64,000 nt of DNA, taken from contig NC_060061.1 of the NCBI RefSeq assembly GCF_020283565.1, forward strand, positions 45,359,362-45,423,361, written 5' to 3'. Both the position numbers and the translations under genes were made by a program. The notes beneath the pieces were generated by a model that saw only the letters and a list, made by a program, of their open reading frames with translations, did no database searches and was not told where the DNA came from. Source of the DNA: Trifolium pratense (lineage: Eukaryota; Streptophyta; Magnoliopsida; Fabales; Fabaceae). This document shows, in pieces, positions 11,201-21,800 of the stretch (position 1 is the stretch's first letter; each line of letters opens with the position of its first letter).

Positions 11201-13930
11201 TAATAAAACCTTAACTATTAAAAATAAAATAAAAAAGTTTTATGAACGATGCAAAAAAACAATAAATTTTTTGGAATTACACGATTTATGAAAAAGTTAT
11301 TTCAGAATGACTCACCGTTAATTTTAGAATTCGAAAGTGGATTAGGAGGACTTTCACACGCAACTGTATTTGAATGAAAGAAATTATGAAAATAAAACCT
11401 TTTTTAAAAATAAAAATAATTTAAGTTCATCGAGTAGTTTTTATCATAAGTAAAAATTAAGAATCACACTTGAAAAAAAAATAAAATTAAGAAGCACACT
11501 ACTTCTACCAAAGGTGTACAAAAAATTACAATTTTTACTTGAATTGAAATCTTTCATTAGTTATATTTTTTTTAAAATTAAATAAGTAGTAAAAATGCAT
11601 GAATCCAACTCTAGAAACGGGTTACGGGATCACTTTAAATTATAAAGTGACAAAAATAAAAATAATATATGAATAATTAATAATTGTCAAATTCAAATAA
11701 ATGTTAACATGGCCATGGTTGTTTCACCACTACTAAACTATACCATAGGAAATTAAGGTATTTATCATCCTTACCCAATTTTTGTGCCGTCACGTATTCT
11801 AGGGCTTTTTGCTCACCCAATGCCTCTTCTGAATTATAAGAAAATATGTGAAAAAAATAAAAAAATGATTAATGTGGTTGAAAATTTAAAGTAATAATTT
11901 GTTTTCTTCTAAAAAGTCTTATATTCAAAGACGGAAGTAGTATATATTAATATAAAAAAATGAAAATAGTACAATAAAAGGTTCAGAAAAACAAATAGGT
12001 AGTTTGACATAATCGGATAATGTAATTATTTTCTACTTTAACAACTACTCAATGAGGAAGAGTTTAATTCAAATAAATGTTATCATGCCCATGGTTGTAT
12101 CAACAATACTTAATTAGATCATGTTTCCAAAAAAAAAAAAAACTTAATTAGATCATGGGAAATTAACGTATTATATATCATCCTTACCAATTTTTTGTGC
12201 GTTATATTCTACGACCTTTTGCTCATTCAAATCCAATGCCTCTTCTGAATTATAAAAAAATATGTGAAAAAGTAAATAATTAAAGCATGTAACTTGAATA
12301 CACACACTTATGGAAATTATAATATTATCATGGTTACCTTTTGCCTGAGCCTTCACGTATTCTTGGTCGACCTTTTGGTCATCCAATGCCTCTCCTAAAT
12401 TAAAAAAAAAACATTTGAAGAATGTCAATAATCTATTCATCTTATTTGTATATAAACACTTATGATATTTACAATCTTTTATATTTTTTACTTTTTATAA
12501 TTTCTTTTACTTATAACATCATTTTAGTTTTTTTCTATTTATTTGTATAAGGGCATGTCATTTTACTCACCCACTAACAAAACAATATACACCAAAAAAA
12601 AAAAACTTGTTACACTTGACTCACCATTAATTTCGGGATAAGTAGGGGGCTCTGGAGGCATTTTATAAACATCTGTATTTGAATCAAATAAATTATACAT
12701 TATTATAAAACCATTCTTTTTGAGAATTTTTATGAAAAAAATTATACATTAATATAAAACCATACATTTCATTAAGTACTAAAAGAACATTGCAGAAAGG
12801 TAACTTCTTAAAGATATAGCGACTAAACTAAGAAATGGACCTACCTAACAAGCATACGTATGAGAAACCATATTCTTTTATTGCTCGGTAAAACTAACCT
12901 CAAAGTTTGAATGGAAAAACATAACATTTTTTATCGTACATATTAAAGAACATAACATTTTAACTTTAGTAACTACTCCATTAAGAAGATTAAATTTAAA
13001 TAAATGTTTTGAAGGCTTATAAGGTGTGTCACCAATTTATTTAAACCATAAGAAATTATATTGTATCCTTACTATTTTTTGGATCCTTCACGTAATCTAT
13101 GCCCTTTATGTCATCTTGTACCCGATCTACATTAACAACAAATAATTGGAACGTTCAAAAAAAAAAAATGGAAAAAATAAATAATATATGGATTTAATTA
13201 ATTTGCAGTCTAGGCCTGTCCCCGCTATACAGACATCAAAATTTTAAGGGTCTCAACTCAAAATTTTGAGGTCTTATAATAATAATAATTATATATTATT
13301 AATGTTTATAAAATATCATATGTACTCAATAGACTAATTTTGAGGCATTATAATAATAGTTATATATTATCAATGTTCATAAAATATCATATGTTTAGTA
13401 AAAAATAATATCGTATTCAAGTAAAAAAAATAATTACACATTTCTTGATTAGGAATTTTTTACCCTCAGCCGAATTTTCCACATGCGAATGAGCCATGAA
13501 AACGAACTCATGACCAGATGTCTAAGGTGACCACCCTTACCTTTAGACCAATTCATTATTGATGTTTCTTATATGTTACTTATAATTTAAATAGAGATTT
13601 TTTTTAAAAAAAATGTTTTAACATTTTTTTATTAAAAATCTATTTTTAATATTTAAACCGGACATCCAAATTAAATAGTGACCGCCCTGGAGTCGTTAAT
13701 AAATAAAAGAATATATAACCTCTTATAATGAAACTTAATACACTTTTTAAAACTTAACAAACCAAATAGCACAAAAATTATTTGATTTGCATGACTTATA
13801 GAATAATTATAGGCCAAAGTGTCTCACCATAAATAAGGGGCTCAGAGGCCAAATGATTAGCTAAAGCATGAGAAGAGAGAATAACAAAAACTCCAATACC
13901 AAGAAACATATATGAATTTGAGTAAACCAT
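5265..13930 (-). CDS. NOD25: Nodulin-25-like secreted repeat protein (17 exons, 324 aa)
   Basis: Exons, 5' to 3' on the minus strand: 13930-13828, 13126-13073, 12672-12625, 12394-12338, 12244-12188, 11828-11775, 11363-11316, 11007-10954, 10760-10704, 9418-9365, 7754-7707, 7326-7273, 7081-7034, 6630-6577, 6064-6020, 5610-5509, 5302-5265 (TGA). All introns are GT-AG and phase 1; the sum is 975 nt, an open frame. Exon 1 encodes a signal peptide (hydrophobic core LGIGVFVILSSHALA, cleavage probably before Asn-His). Exons 2-15 are small modules of two kinds: a 54-57 nt type (EALDDQKDQEYVKAQKI-like) and a 45-48 nt type (AACESPPNPLTGLKIN-like). Exon 16 (34 codons) and the short last exon are unique. 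This matches the known structure of Medicago nodulin-25, a nodule-specific protein of the symbiosome space; biochemical role unknown. Some introns carry transposon insertions. Exon calls are by eye; the symbol rests on architecture, not alignment. Confidence 0.8.
7755..9364. other. Enlarged intron 10 of the nodulin-25-like gene with inserted DNA
   Basis: This intron is about 1.6 kb, while most others are 0.1-0.9 kb. It contains an unrelated CAT/CTT-rich segment (about 8000-8330) and, at about 8938-9170, a stretch with TTTAATTGATATTTTGGTCC at one side and TTTAGGGACTAAAATCAAAA at the other, an inverted arrangement like a degenerate MITE. No further 48/54-nt exon module was found in it. Confidence 0.45.
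9660..10276. mobile_element. Degenerate inverted-repeat element in intron 9
   Basis: Repeated GGTTTGGTTCGGTTT and its inverted form AAACCAAACCAAACC occur through the stretch. The outer ends (AGGAGCGATCGCGG at left, GATACGATCATCCCT at right) are imperfect inverted copies. This resembles a hAT-type MITE, but I could not fix a target-site duplication. Confidence 0.45.
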
Positions 13931-13974
13931 ATTGCTTGTTGGAGAATGACAATGTTGATAAACAATAATGTAGT

Positions 13975-13987
13975 CTCTATATATAGG
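13975..13987 (-). promoter_or_regulatory. TATA box of the nodulin-25-like gene
   Basis: Read on the minus strand, CCTATATATAGAG lies about 45-57 nt upstream of the ATG at 13930. The same CTATATATAG sequence sits at a similar position upstream of the four other signal-peptide exons in the window, so it is a conserved promoter feature of the family. Confidence 0.7.
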
Positions 13988-14197
13988 GTTAAAAGATGAC
14001 CTTTTTATAGGGTCAAGAATCCATCTTAAATTAATTAAAGAAAAAAAAAGTGGCCATAGCAACTTCTGAAAAAAATGTAGATATATATTTTTTTTTAATA
14101 CACAACACTTATTTATGTAGTTTATTTCGAGTTTAAAATTACGGTCTTTAAAGGCCAAGTTTTATTCTTTTAAAATTAAAAACGAAATTTAGATATA

Positions 14198-14315
14198 CCA
14201 ATCATTAGTTGGTTCAGTGGTGATTGACGCTGAACTTGGTAGGGAGGAACATGGTTCGATCCTTTGCAACTGCAATCGGGAGGAGGGTGCTGAAAGCAAA
14301 AAACAAAACAAAAAA
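14198..14315 (+). mobile_element. tRNA-derived SINE
   Basis: It has a pol III A-box-like TTGGTTCAGTGG and a B-box GGTTCGATCC with suitable spacing, followed by an A-rich 3' end. Flanking direct repeats AACGAAATTTAGATATA (14181-14197) and AACGAAATCTAGATATA (14316-14332) differ at one base and are the target duplication. There is no coding content. Confidence 0.8.
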
Positions 14316-14850
14316 AACGAAATCTAGATATAGAAGTTTCATAAATTTGCAATATTTTAAGTTAATTAGCTAGGGTATCCATTACTTGTTCACAATGGCC
14401 TTTCTTAATGCAACCAAAAACAAAATGGCCTTTTTTTTTTGTCAAGTAAAATAATTACCGTAAAAAAAAAGTAAAATAATAAATGATGTATTGATGTTCA
14501 TCTAGCATTTGAAGCGTCAAAGAACAACTCACGTTGGATAATCTTAACATCTTTACACGAATTATCAAAAAAAAAATCTTAACATCTTAATGCTTTTTAT
14601 TTTTTATTTTTTCGATGAGGTCAAAAATTAATGTTTGTTGTTGAACTTAAAAATTAGTCGAGATATCACTTAAATGATCTCAATTGTGATTATCCTCTTT
14701 AAACTATTACGTTGAGGAATGAATTATATCCCTCAGCTATGAGTTTCTTAACTACTTTAAAGAGTGTTAAGTATGATGCTCATGTAATTTTTTAGCCACT
14801 AAACTTAAACATGCATAAACAAAGATAAAGGAAGAAAGGTAAAGGATAAA

Positions 14851-16881
14851 GGGGTTTTCTAACTTAGACCCTAGTTTGGTTTAAGTTAGCAAGGTTCACC
14901 TTTTCAATTGGACCAAAATACCCATTCTTTTAATTTTTGAAAGCATAGAGCAACAGGGGCATTTCTGTAATTTTACATAAAAAAAAAACATAACAACACG
15001 CGCCCCACCTTCTTAAACAATTAATAGACGTGGATCCAGTGTCGCGCGCGTACGGAAGGACCATGGTTACAGACCGTTGATTTCCATCAGACAGCCAAGA
15101 TGTGATCTTATTAAGACTGTCTGATCAATCAGACAGCCCAGATCATCCTGATCTATCAGATCATCCTGTCTGCGCCACACTAGATTATAAGCTGGAGAGA
15201 GAAAATTTTGCTTTTGAAAAGGCAGCCACGTGTCAGCATATGAATGGGTCTGCGTGATTTTTTCCATTTTATACTTTAAACTCGATTATTTTGTCGTAAA
15301 TTAATTTTTTATTTTTTATTTTTTATACCAAAATTCATAATTTTTTTTTCTCTACAAATAGAGACTTGGTTCGTTTGATTTGGACACCGAAAAAAAAACG
15401 CAATTTTTCACTACTTTAAACTCGATTATATCGTCGTAAATTAATCTGAAACCATTTTGCTGGTAGAATGGTTTCAGTAAGTTGATTATTAGTTATTTGC
15501 TTCTGAAACCATTTAGCTTGTAGAATGGTTGCACATAGTTGTATTCTGAAACCATTTTACTGGTAGAATGGTTTCAGTGAGTAATTTATTAATTGTGTTT
15601 GCTTCTGAAACCATTTATCTGGTACAATGGTTTCAGAGAGTTGTAATCTGAAACCATTTTGCTGGTAAAATGGTTTCAGTAAGTTGATTATTAGTTATTT
15701 GCTTCTGAAACCATTTAGCTTGTAGAATGGTTGCACATAGTTGTATTCTGAAACCATTTTACTGGTAGAATGGTTTCAGTGAGTAATTTATTAATTGTGT
15801 TTGCTTCTGAAACCATTTATCTGGTAGAATGGTTTCAGAGAGTTGTAATCTGAAACCATTTTGCTAGTAAAATGGTTTCAGTAAGTTGATTATTAGTTAT
15901 TTGCTTCTGAAACCATTTAGCTTGTAGAATGGTTGCACATAGTTGTATTCTGAAACCATTTTACTGGTAGAATGGTTTCAGTGAGTAATTTATTAATTGT
16001 GTTTGCTTCTGAAACCATTTATCTGGTACAATGGTTTCAGAGAGTTGTAATCTGAAACCATTTTGCTGGTAGAATGGTTTCAGTAAGTTGATTATTAGTT
16101 ATTTGCTTCTGAAACCATTTAGCTTGTAGAATGGTTGCACATAGTTGTATTCTGAAACCATTTTACTGGTAGAATGGTTTCAGTGAGTAATTTATTAATT
16201 GTGTTTGCTTCTGAAACCATTTATCTGGTAGAATGGTTTCAGAGAGTTGTAATCTGAAACCATTTTGCTAGTAAAATGGTTTCAGTAAGTTGATTATTAG
16301 TTATTTGCTTCTGAAACCATTTAGCTTGTAGAATGGTTTCAGAGATTTGTACTCCGAAACCATTTTTCTGGTAGAATGGTTTCAGTGAGTTGATGTAAGG
16401 TAGTGAAAAATGAGATTAAGGTAGTGAAAAATTGGGTTTTTTTTTCTGTGTCCAAATCAAACGAACCAAGTCTCTATTTGTAGAGAAAAAAAAATTATGA
16501 ATTTTGGTATAAAAAATAAAAAATTAATTTACGACGAAATAATCGAGTTTAAAGTATAAAATGGAAAAAAATTAACGCAGCCAATCATATGCTGACACGT
16601 GGCCTTCCTTTTCAAAAGGCTTTCTCTCTCCGCGGCCTGCCTTCGCCCACGCGCGCCTGTCGGCGCGTGTGATGCACGCGCGTGATTTTTGTCCATTAAA
16701 AGCGTGACACGTGTCCTGGGGGGTGGGAAAAGAAGGTGGGGGCGCGTGTACTGTTGGGTAAATTACAAAAATGCCCCTGTTGCTCTATTCTTTCAAAAAT
16801 TAAAAACATGGGTATTTTTGTCCAACTGAAAAGGTGCACCTTGCTAACTTAGACCCAACTGGGTCTAAGTTAGCAGCCCCC
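14851..16881. mobile_element. Non-autonomous Mutator-like element with long TIRs (2,031 bp)
   Basis: A perfect 9-bp direct repeat AAGGATAAA flanks it (14842-14850 and 16882-16890). The ends (GGGGTTTTCTAACTTAGACC on the left, GGGGGCTGCTAACTTAGACC read inward on the right) open long inverted arms. An outer arm of about 150 bp includes the phrase AACAGGGGCATTTCTGTAAT and its inverse; an inner arm includes CAAATAGAGACTTGGTTCG and its inverse. Between the inner arms lies a 202-bp-period tandem array. The right arm has GC-rich sequence with CGCGCG motifs absent from the left. No transposase gene is present, so it is non-autonomous. Confidence 0.85.
15445..16398. repeat. Tandem array of palindromic units, 202-bp higher-order period
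   Basis: Every roughly 43-58 bp the sequence repeats TCTGAAACCATT, a 10-12 nt spacer, then AATGGTTTCA, each an imperfect hairpin. Four variant hairpins form a larger unit that restarts at 15445, 15647, 15849, 16051 and 16253, i.e. every 202 bp. Variant bases (GGTACAATGG versus GGTAGAATGG, GCTGGT versus GCTAGT) alternate between copies, suggesting a 404-bp duplication step. Confidence 0.9.
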
Positions 16882-17164
16882 AAGGATAAAAATGCGTAAA
16901 ATAGTTTGATTGGATTGATTGTGTACATGTTGAAAAAATTTATATATAAACCCTAGTATTTATAGAGAGACACTAGTACACTAGCCTACATAAATCAAAC
17001 CTTGCTTGACTTGTTACACGATTCAACTTGAGTCCTTTATTTTGTGACATATTTCGAAGCTACTATTATTTGCGGCAATAGTTAATATGCATAAGCATTT
17101 TCTTATGTATGGTGCATAAGTCATTCACAGTCATCAGATGATTTTACACATGTAATAATCATAA

Positions 17165-17735
17165 TTAAAGAACTTTATATTTTTGCTTGTTCAATTTCGA
17201 CCACATTTTACATGCGATTCGATCACCGATTTCGAAAATTAATACCGAAAACATTCATAAAATCGAACGACGATCAAAATGGTATAAAGAACGTCGAGTT
17301 TCGTTGATTATTGAGGGAGAACGAACCGGGTCGATGAACCGGGTCGACGTGACCCGTTTCTGCAGAAAATGGGTGAGGAAGATGATGAACAGTGACGCAC
17401 GTCCACGCCCACTCTCACTGGCGGCGCGTGGGGGCGCGTGCGGTACCAAGGAGACTCCAAATTTTTTTATTATTTTTACATAAAAATAGTAAATAATTTT
17501 CTGAGAATTTTGGGACCAGTTTGGTATTTTTATGAGACCTGGAACTATTTTTAGTTCATTAAATGAGGTAAATATGCTTTTATAAATATAAGATATTAAT
17601 AAAATTTCGTCAAAATTTTATTTAGGGTATTTTGAATTATTTGTAATGGTTGGGGATACCTCACTCTCTTCGGTTTTATATCGTCTTAAAAATTTAAATT
17701 TATTTCACAATTTTTATTATGAGTTAAATATGTTT
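17165..17735 (+). mobile_element. Fragment of the same LTR family as 45222-49177
   Basis: The stretch GAACCGGGTCGATGAACCGG..., GTGACCCGTTTCTGCAG, GATGATGAACAGTG and the GGCGCGTG segment matches 45815-45930 closely, and ATTTATTTCACAATTTTTAT near 17697 matches 46425. The order is the same in both places. ORFs crossing it (17187-17483, 17449-17255) are not called as genes. Confidence 0.7.
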
Positions 17736-17744
17736 TTGGAGAAC

Positions 17745-18190
17745 AACTCTTTGAAACCATTCCACAGCAAAAATGGTTTCATACCGTTATACACTGAAAC
17801 CATTGGTCTAGTTAAATGGTTTCATGGCGTTATACACCGAAACCATTATTATAGTTAAATGGTTTTATATGAGCATTAGTGTCAAGATGTTATACACTGA
17901 AACCATTAGTCTTGTTAATTGGTTTCAAGATGTTATACACTGAAACCATTTGTCTAGTTAAATGGTTTGATACTGTTATACACTGAAACCATTATTCTAG
18001 TTAAATGGTTTCATATCGTTATACACTGAAACCATTAGTCTTGTTATTTGGTTTCAAGATGTTATACACTGAAACCATTAGTCTAGTTAAATGGTTTCAT
18101 AGCGTTATACACTGAAATCATTATTTTAGTTAAATGGTTTCATATGGGCATTAGTGCCAAGATGTTATACATTGAAACCATTGTTATTAA
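17745..18190. repeat. Second palindromic tandem array (about 43-bp unit)
   Basis: Units of the form GTTATACACTGAAACCATT, about 11 nt, then AAATGGTTTCAT repeat roughly nine times. The palindromic core GAAACCATT/AATGGTTTC is the same as in the array at 15445-16398, but the linker (TTATACAC) differs. Confidence 0.85.
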
Positions 18191-18337
18191 GTAAAACATC
18201 ACATAACCATTTTACAAAACCATGCTACATAAAGCAAAAAATCATATAAAGCAATTAGGGTTAGTTTAGTTGAAAAAAAATTTGGATAGTATGCATGAGA
18301 TATTGGATTCGATCATTTTTTTATTGTAAAGAAAAAT

Positions 18338-18339
<2 letters not shown>

Positions 18340-18407
<68 letters not shown>
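18340..18407. repeat. (AT)n microsatellite
   Basis: About 34 AT dinucleotides without interruption. Confidence 0.97.
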
Positions 18408-18412
<5 letters not shown>

Positions 18413-18600
18413 TTTATTTATATTGTGATTATTATTGATAAAACTTAAAATTAAATTGTATGTTTGACAAGTATGCTTTATATATACATGAACCATTCGT
18501 TATTATGTTGGGCTTCGAGGGGGTGTATGACGAAAATTAATTAAAAATGGATTTTTATAATATATACTTCAAAGGAACAAAAGTTATTATTTAATTGGAA

Positions 18601-18800
18601 ACGGGGGGCGCGCTAGAAATTTGGGGGGGGTGCGCTAGAAGTTTGGAGGAGGGAAAAAAATTGGGGGCGCGCTAGAAATCTAGGGGAGGAAAAAAAATTG
18701 GGGGGCTCACAAGAAATCTAGGAGAAAAAGAAAAAATAATAATTGGGGGGTGCGCTAAGCAAAAGGGGGGGGGGGGCGCAAGTAATGGGGTAGTATATGG
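18601..18800. repeat. G-run-rich degenerate tandem repeat
   Basis: A unit resembling GGGGGCGCGCTAGAAATCTA followed by a purine tract recurs about six times, with runs of five to ten G on the plus strand. It stands out from the AT-rich surroundings and has G-quadruplex potential on the plus strand. No gene is associated. Confidence 0.75.
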
Positions 18801-18829
18801 GGGCGCGCGAGTAATGGATTGCATAATTT

Positions 18830-20775
18830 TGGGCTTGGGCTGACCTTTGGTTGACTTTTGGTGTAGGAAACAAATATGGTGAGTGTAGGAAGCAAGTTTA
18901 TGCATGGTGCATATGCACCATAACCGCACCCATTATTTGCATGTGCACAAATATCCACAAAATTTTACACAAAATACGATTAAAATGCTCATTTATCATG
19001 TTCTACATAGTTTTGACTAAATATGGTCGACTATCCATTTTCGGAGTAATTTATTTTTCCGTGTAAGAAAATCCTCTCTTGCGTTGCATTATCAATTAAC
19101 CTTGAACCATGATATGATACGACATAAATAATATTTACTACGCGTGAATAGTAATTATATATTTGCACTGTAAAAAAACTAGTCGTTAATTATATGTTAT
19201 CATTAAATTAATTTTTACATGTCAAAATTTTATTTTAATTTAATATAAATTTCTCGTCAAAGTGTTCATATACAATAACAAAGGTGAAAAAATACTATAT
19301 AAACTATATAATTTTACAAAACTTAGCAAGTAAAAATTAATTTTAAAAATATTTATAATATATAAATATAGCTAAAAAAGTAATAAGTTTTAAGTAATTT
19401 AAATATAGTTTGTTATGAATTAAAATGTTGTTTTATATTGTACCAAAAAAAATATTGTTTTATGTCATTTCACATTTACATTAGCCATTAACTATAATCT
19501 ATAAGCTATCAGCCATCAGCCATAAACTACAATCTATCAGTTAGCTTATCAACTATCCACTATTTTTACCAAACAGAGTCTTATAGATTCTAAGCTAAAA
19601 TTCCTATTTGGTAACACTTTTTTCATCACGCGCGGACATCTAGTTTATTTTCAGGATGTTACTTTAAATAGCTTATGAACTTATAATTTATTCTTTCCAT
19701 TTTTACCCTTTAAAAGTAATTACTATAATTAAAATAAAATAAAGAAATGAATCTCTACTACTGTAGTTCCTATACATCATTTCTAATAAATCAATGCACC
19801 GCATCATTTGCCGGAATACTGAAATTAATTGAGTAATACTTGAAATAATTGGTAATTTAATATCTTAGGATCAAGCTCTGTATCTTACAGATAAATTGCA
19901 GTTCGTATTAAATAAACACACAAAAATTAGAAATAATGGAATAAGTTGTTTGATGACAAATTATACAACTAATATACTCCACCAAACAAAATTATACAAC
20001 TAAAATGAAAATAATTTCAAAATAAAATTTTAGTAAATAAAAATTAATTTAATAATAGTATAAAAGATGTATATTAAATTAATAAAATGAGATATTTAGT
20101 ACAATGAGACTTCCTCTTATCTGTGTCTCATCTCTCGACCTTCTCTATTTCTACTTTCAATTTTCAGATTTTTTTTTTTAACTTTGTTATTGTACATGTA
20201 CATTTTGATGAGAAGTATATATTAAATTAAAATAAATTTTTGGTATATAAAAAATAATTTAATAATAATATATAAATTAAAAGTTAATTTAATTTGGTGA
20301 AAGATGATAGAATATAGTGTTGGCACTTTATTATAGTCTATGGTAGTCCTTTATAATCTAAAGGTGAAAATTGGTCTCCCACATACTTGAGTGGGATGAG
20401 AGTACTTGAAAGAAAGAGATGAAATCATTATATACTCTCATCAACTCTAACCATAAAAATTTACTGTCAAAAAAAAAAAAAAACTCTAACCATAAAAATA
20501 AACCTACTTACCTCAAAAAAAAACTCTACCCATAAAAATAAACCCACTTACCTCAATGGAAAATGAGATAGAAAAAGTTTGATGATATTTCCTGCTCTTC
20601 TTCTCCCCTCTAGCCTTTCTCCTTCTCTTTCTACCTCTCTTTATTTCTTATGACAAAATGAATTCTCTCTCTACACTAACATAAAACCGTGGGTTTTACA
20701 TTACTTCTATTGGGCAAATTTAGTTTTACTATGGACTAAAACTATGTGCGAAACTTTTTTTATAGGAACTAACAA
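18830..20775. other. Intergenic, no gene seen; one Tourist-end fragment
   Basis: Only short ORFs without domains. At about 19485-19585, AGCTATCAGCCATCAGCCAT and a terminal ACCAAACAGAGTC next to TTA resemble one end of the Tourist-like element at 699-1560, without a matching partner end. The rest is AT-rich with a poly(A)-interrupted CTCTAACCATAAAAAT duplication near 20446-20540. Confidence 0.5.
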
Positions 20776-21272
20776 CAAGGCCGTTTATGAGAATTCAGAG
20801 GTCCTGGGCGAATAATAAAAATGGGCCCTTATAAAAAAAAACATAATTTTTTTTTAAAAAAAAGAAAGAAAGAATATAATATATTTAAATTGTAAACAAT
20901 TTTCAATAACATCAAAATTAATCATTCATTCTTGTGACTAATAAAAAAAAGGTCATATTGTAGCATTTTTTAAAATAAATTCATCAACCAAATTTTCATA
21001 TTGTATATTCTCCAACAAGTCATCCTCAATTGCTATCAATACTAACTCATTAAAATGTAAATAACATCAATAACATAAAAAATAATTACAATCTTTCTCT
21101 TTTTTTTGTAATAAAATACACTTTCAAGTAAATATCATTAAAAATTGATAGTATTTTTAATAAAAGTTATAACATAATTCTACAAATATAGTTTTTTTTT
21201 TCTTGATAAATATAGTACATTTTTGAGGCCCTGGACTGGGGGCCTAGTTGCCCTGGCCCAAAACCGGCCCTG
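20776..21272. mobile_element. hAT-type non-autonomous element
   Basis: A perfect 8-bp direct repeat ACTAACAA flanks it (20768-20775 and 21273-21280). Its ends are short inverted repeats (CAAGGCCG at left, CAGGGCCG read inward at right). GGCCC-rich subterminal segments surround an AT-rich core. No transposase remains. Confidence 0.75.
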
Positions 21273-21444
21273 ACTAACAATATTATAAAAATTAAGTAAA
21301 ACATAAATTTAGAAAGTTATCCTTTTATTATAAGGAATTAAGGATCAAACACATATTTAACCCTTTTATTTATAATTGCATACATCATTTCTTGGTCATC
21401 ATATATAGAAGGCACCAAATAATACATATTTTTTGCTAGAGGGT

Positions 21445-21800
21445 TCAATTGGTTATGTTAAAAGAAACTTTATTTTCCTCCCCACTTTTGGAAACTTTAT
21501 GTTTCTCATCATTCATAGAAGCACTATCTTCATTGTCACTTTTAGAGACTTTATACTCCTCATCATTTATAGAAATTTTATGTTCTTCATCAATTTTGAA
21601 AACTTCATCTTCATGGTTACTTTTGGTAACTTTCTCTTCACGGTTACTTATAGAAACTTCATTTTCCTCGTCAAATAAATCGTTTACTATGTCTCGGATT
21701 TTGAGAATAGTGTTAGCATCATACTTCATCAAATTTTTATGCATATTCATCAAATCAGATTCCGAAAACATCAAACGGCTGTTCACGCTGGTCATCGGCT
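21445..21800 (-). CDS. Duplicate second exon of the secreted protein gene
   Basis: This exon repeats the structure of 22213-21921: acceptor ATTATTGTAG, two-nt phase completion, Pro-Met, then SRLMFSESDLMNMHKNLMK. It reads open for 116 codons after the Met to a stop at 21445. No signal exon lies between it and the other second exon 120 bp upstream, so it is either an alternative exon of the same gene, a skipped exon or a leftover of an unequal crossover. The tail is a run of about seven degenerate units with Lys-Val/Ser-Lys and Asp/Asn-Glu-Glu. Confidence 0.55.

Noticed and set aside
13216..13690. Possible hAT element between nodulin-25 exons 1 and 2
   Set aside because: AGGCCTGTCC and CCGCCCTGG could be ends, but the flanks match only at about five of eight bases.
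14198..14315. tRNA gene
   Set aside because: A and B boxes are present, but there is no cloverleaf or anticodon arm, and target duplications and an A-rich tail mark a SINE.
15067..15267. Minus-strand ORF in the Mutator-like element, possible transposase piece
   Set aside because: It has no domain and is made of short internal CAGACAG/GATCA repeats.
15445..18190. Palindromic arrays as a CRISPR-like array
   Set aside because: Repeats are imperfect hairpins with repeated, not unique, linkers, and the context is a plant nuclear transposon.
18672..18958. Overlapping Pro/Leu-rich ORFs
   Set aside because: They are products of the G-run-rich repeat read on the other strand.
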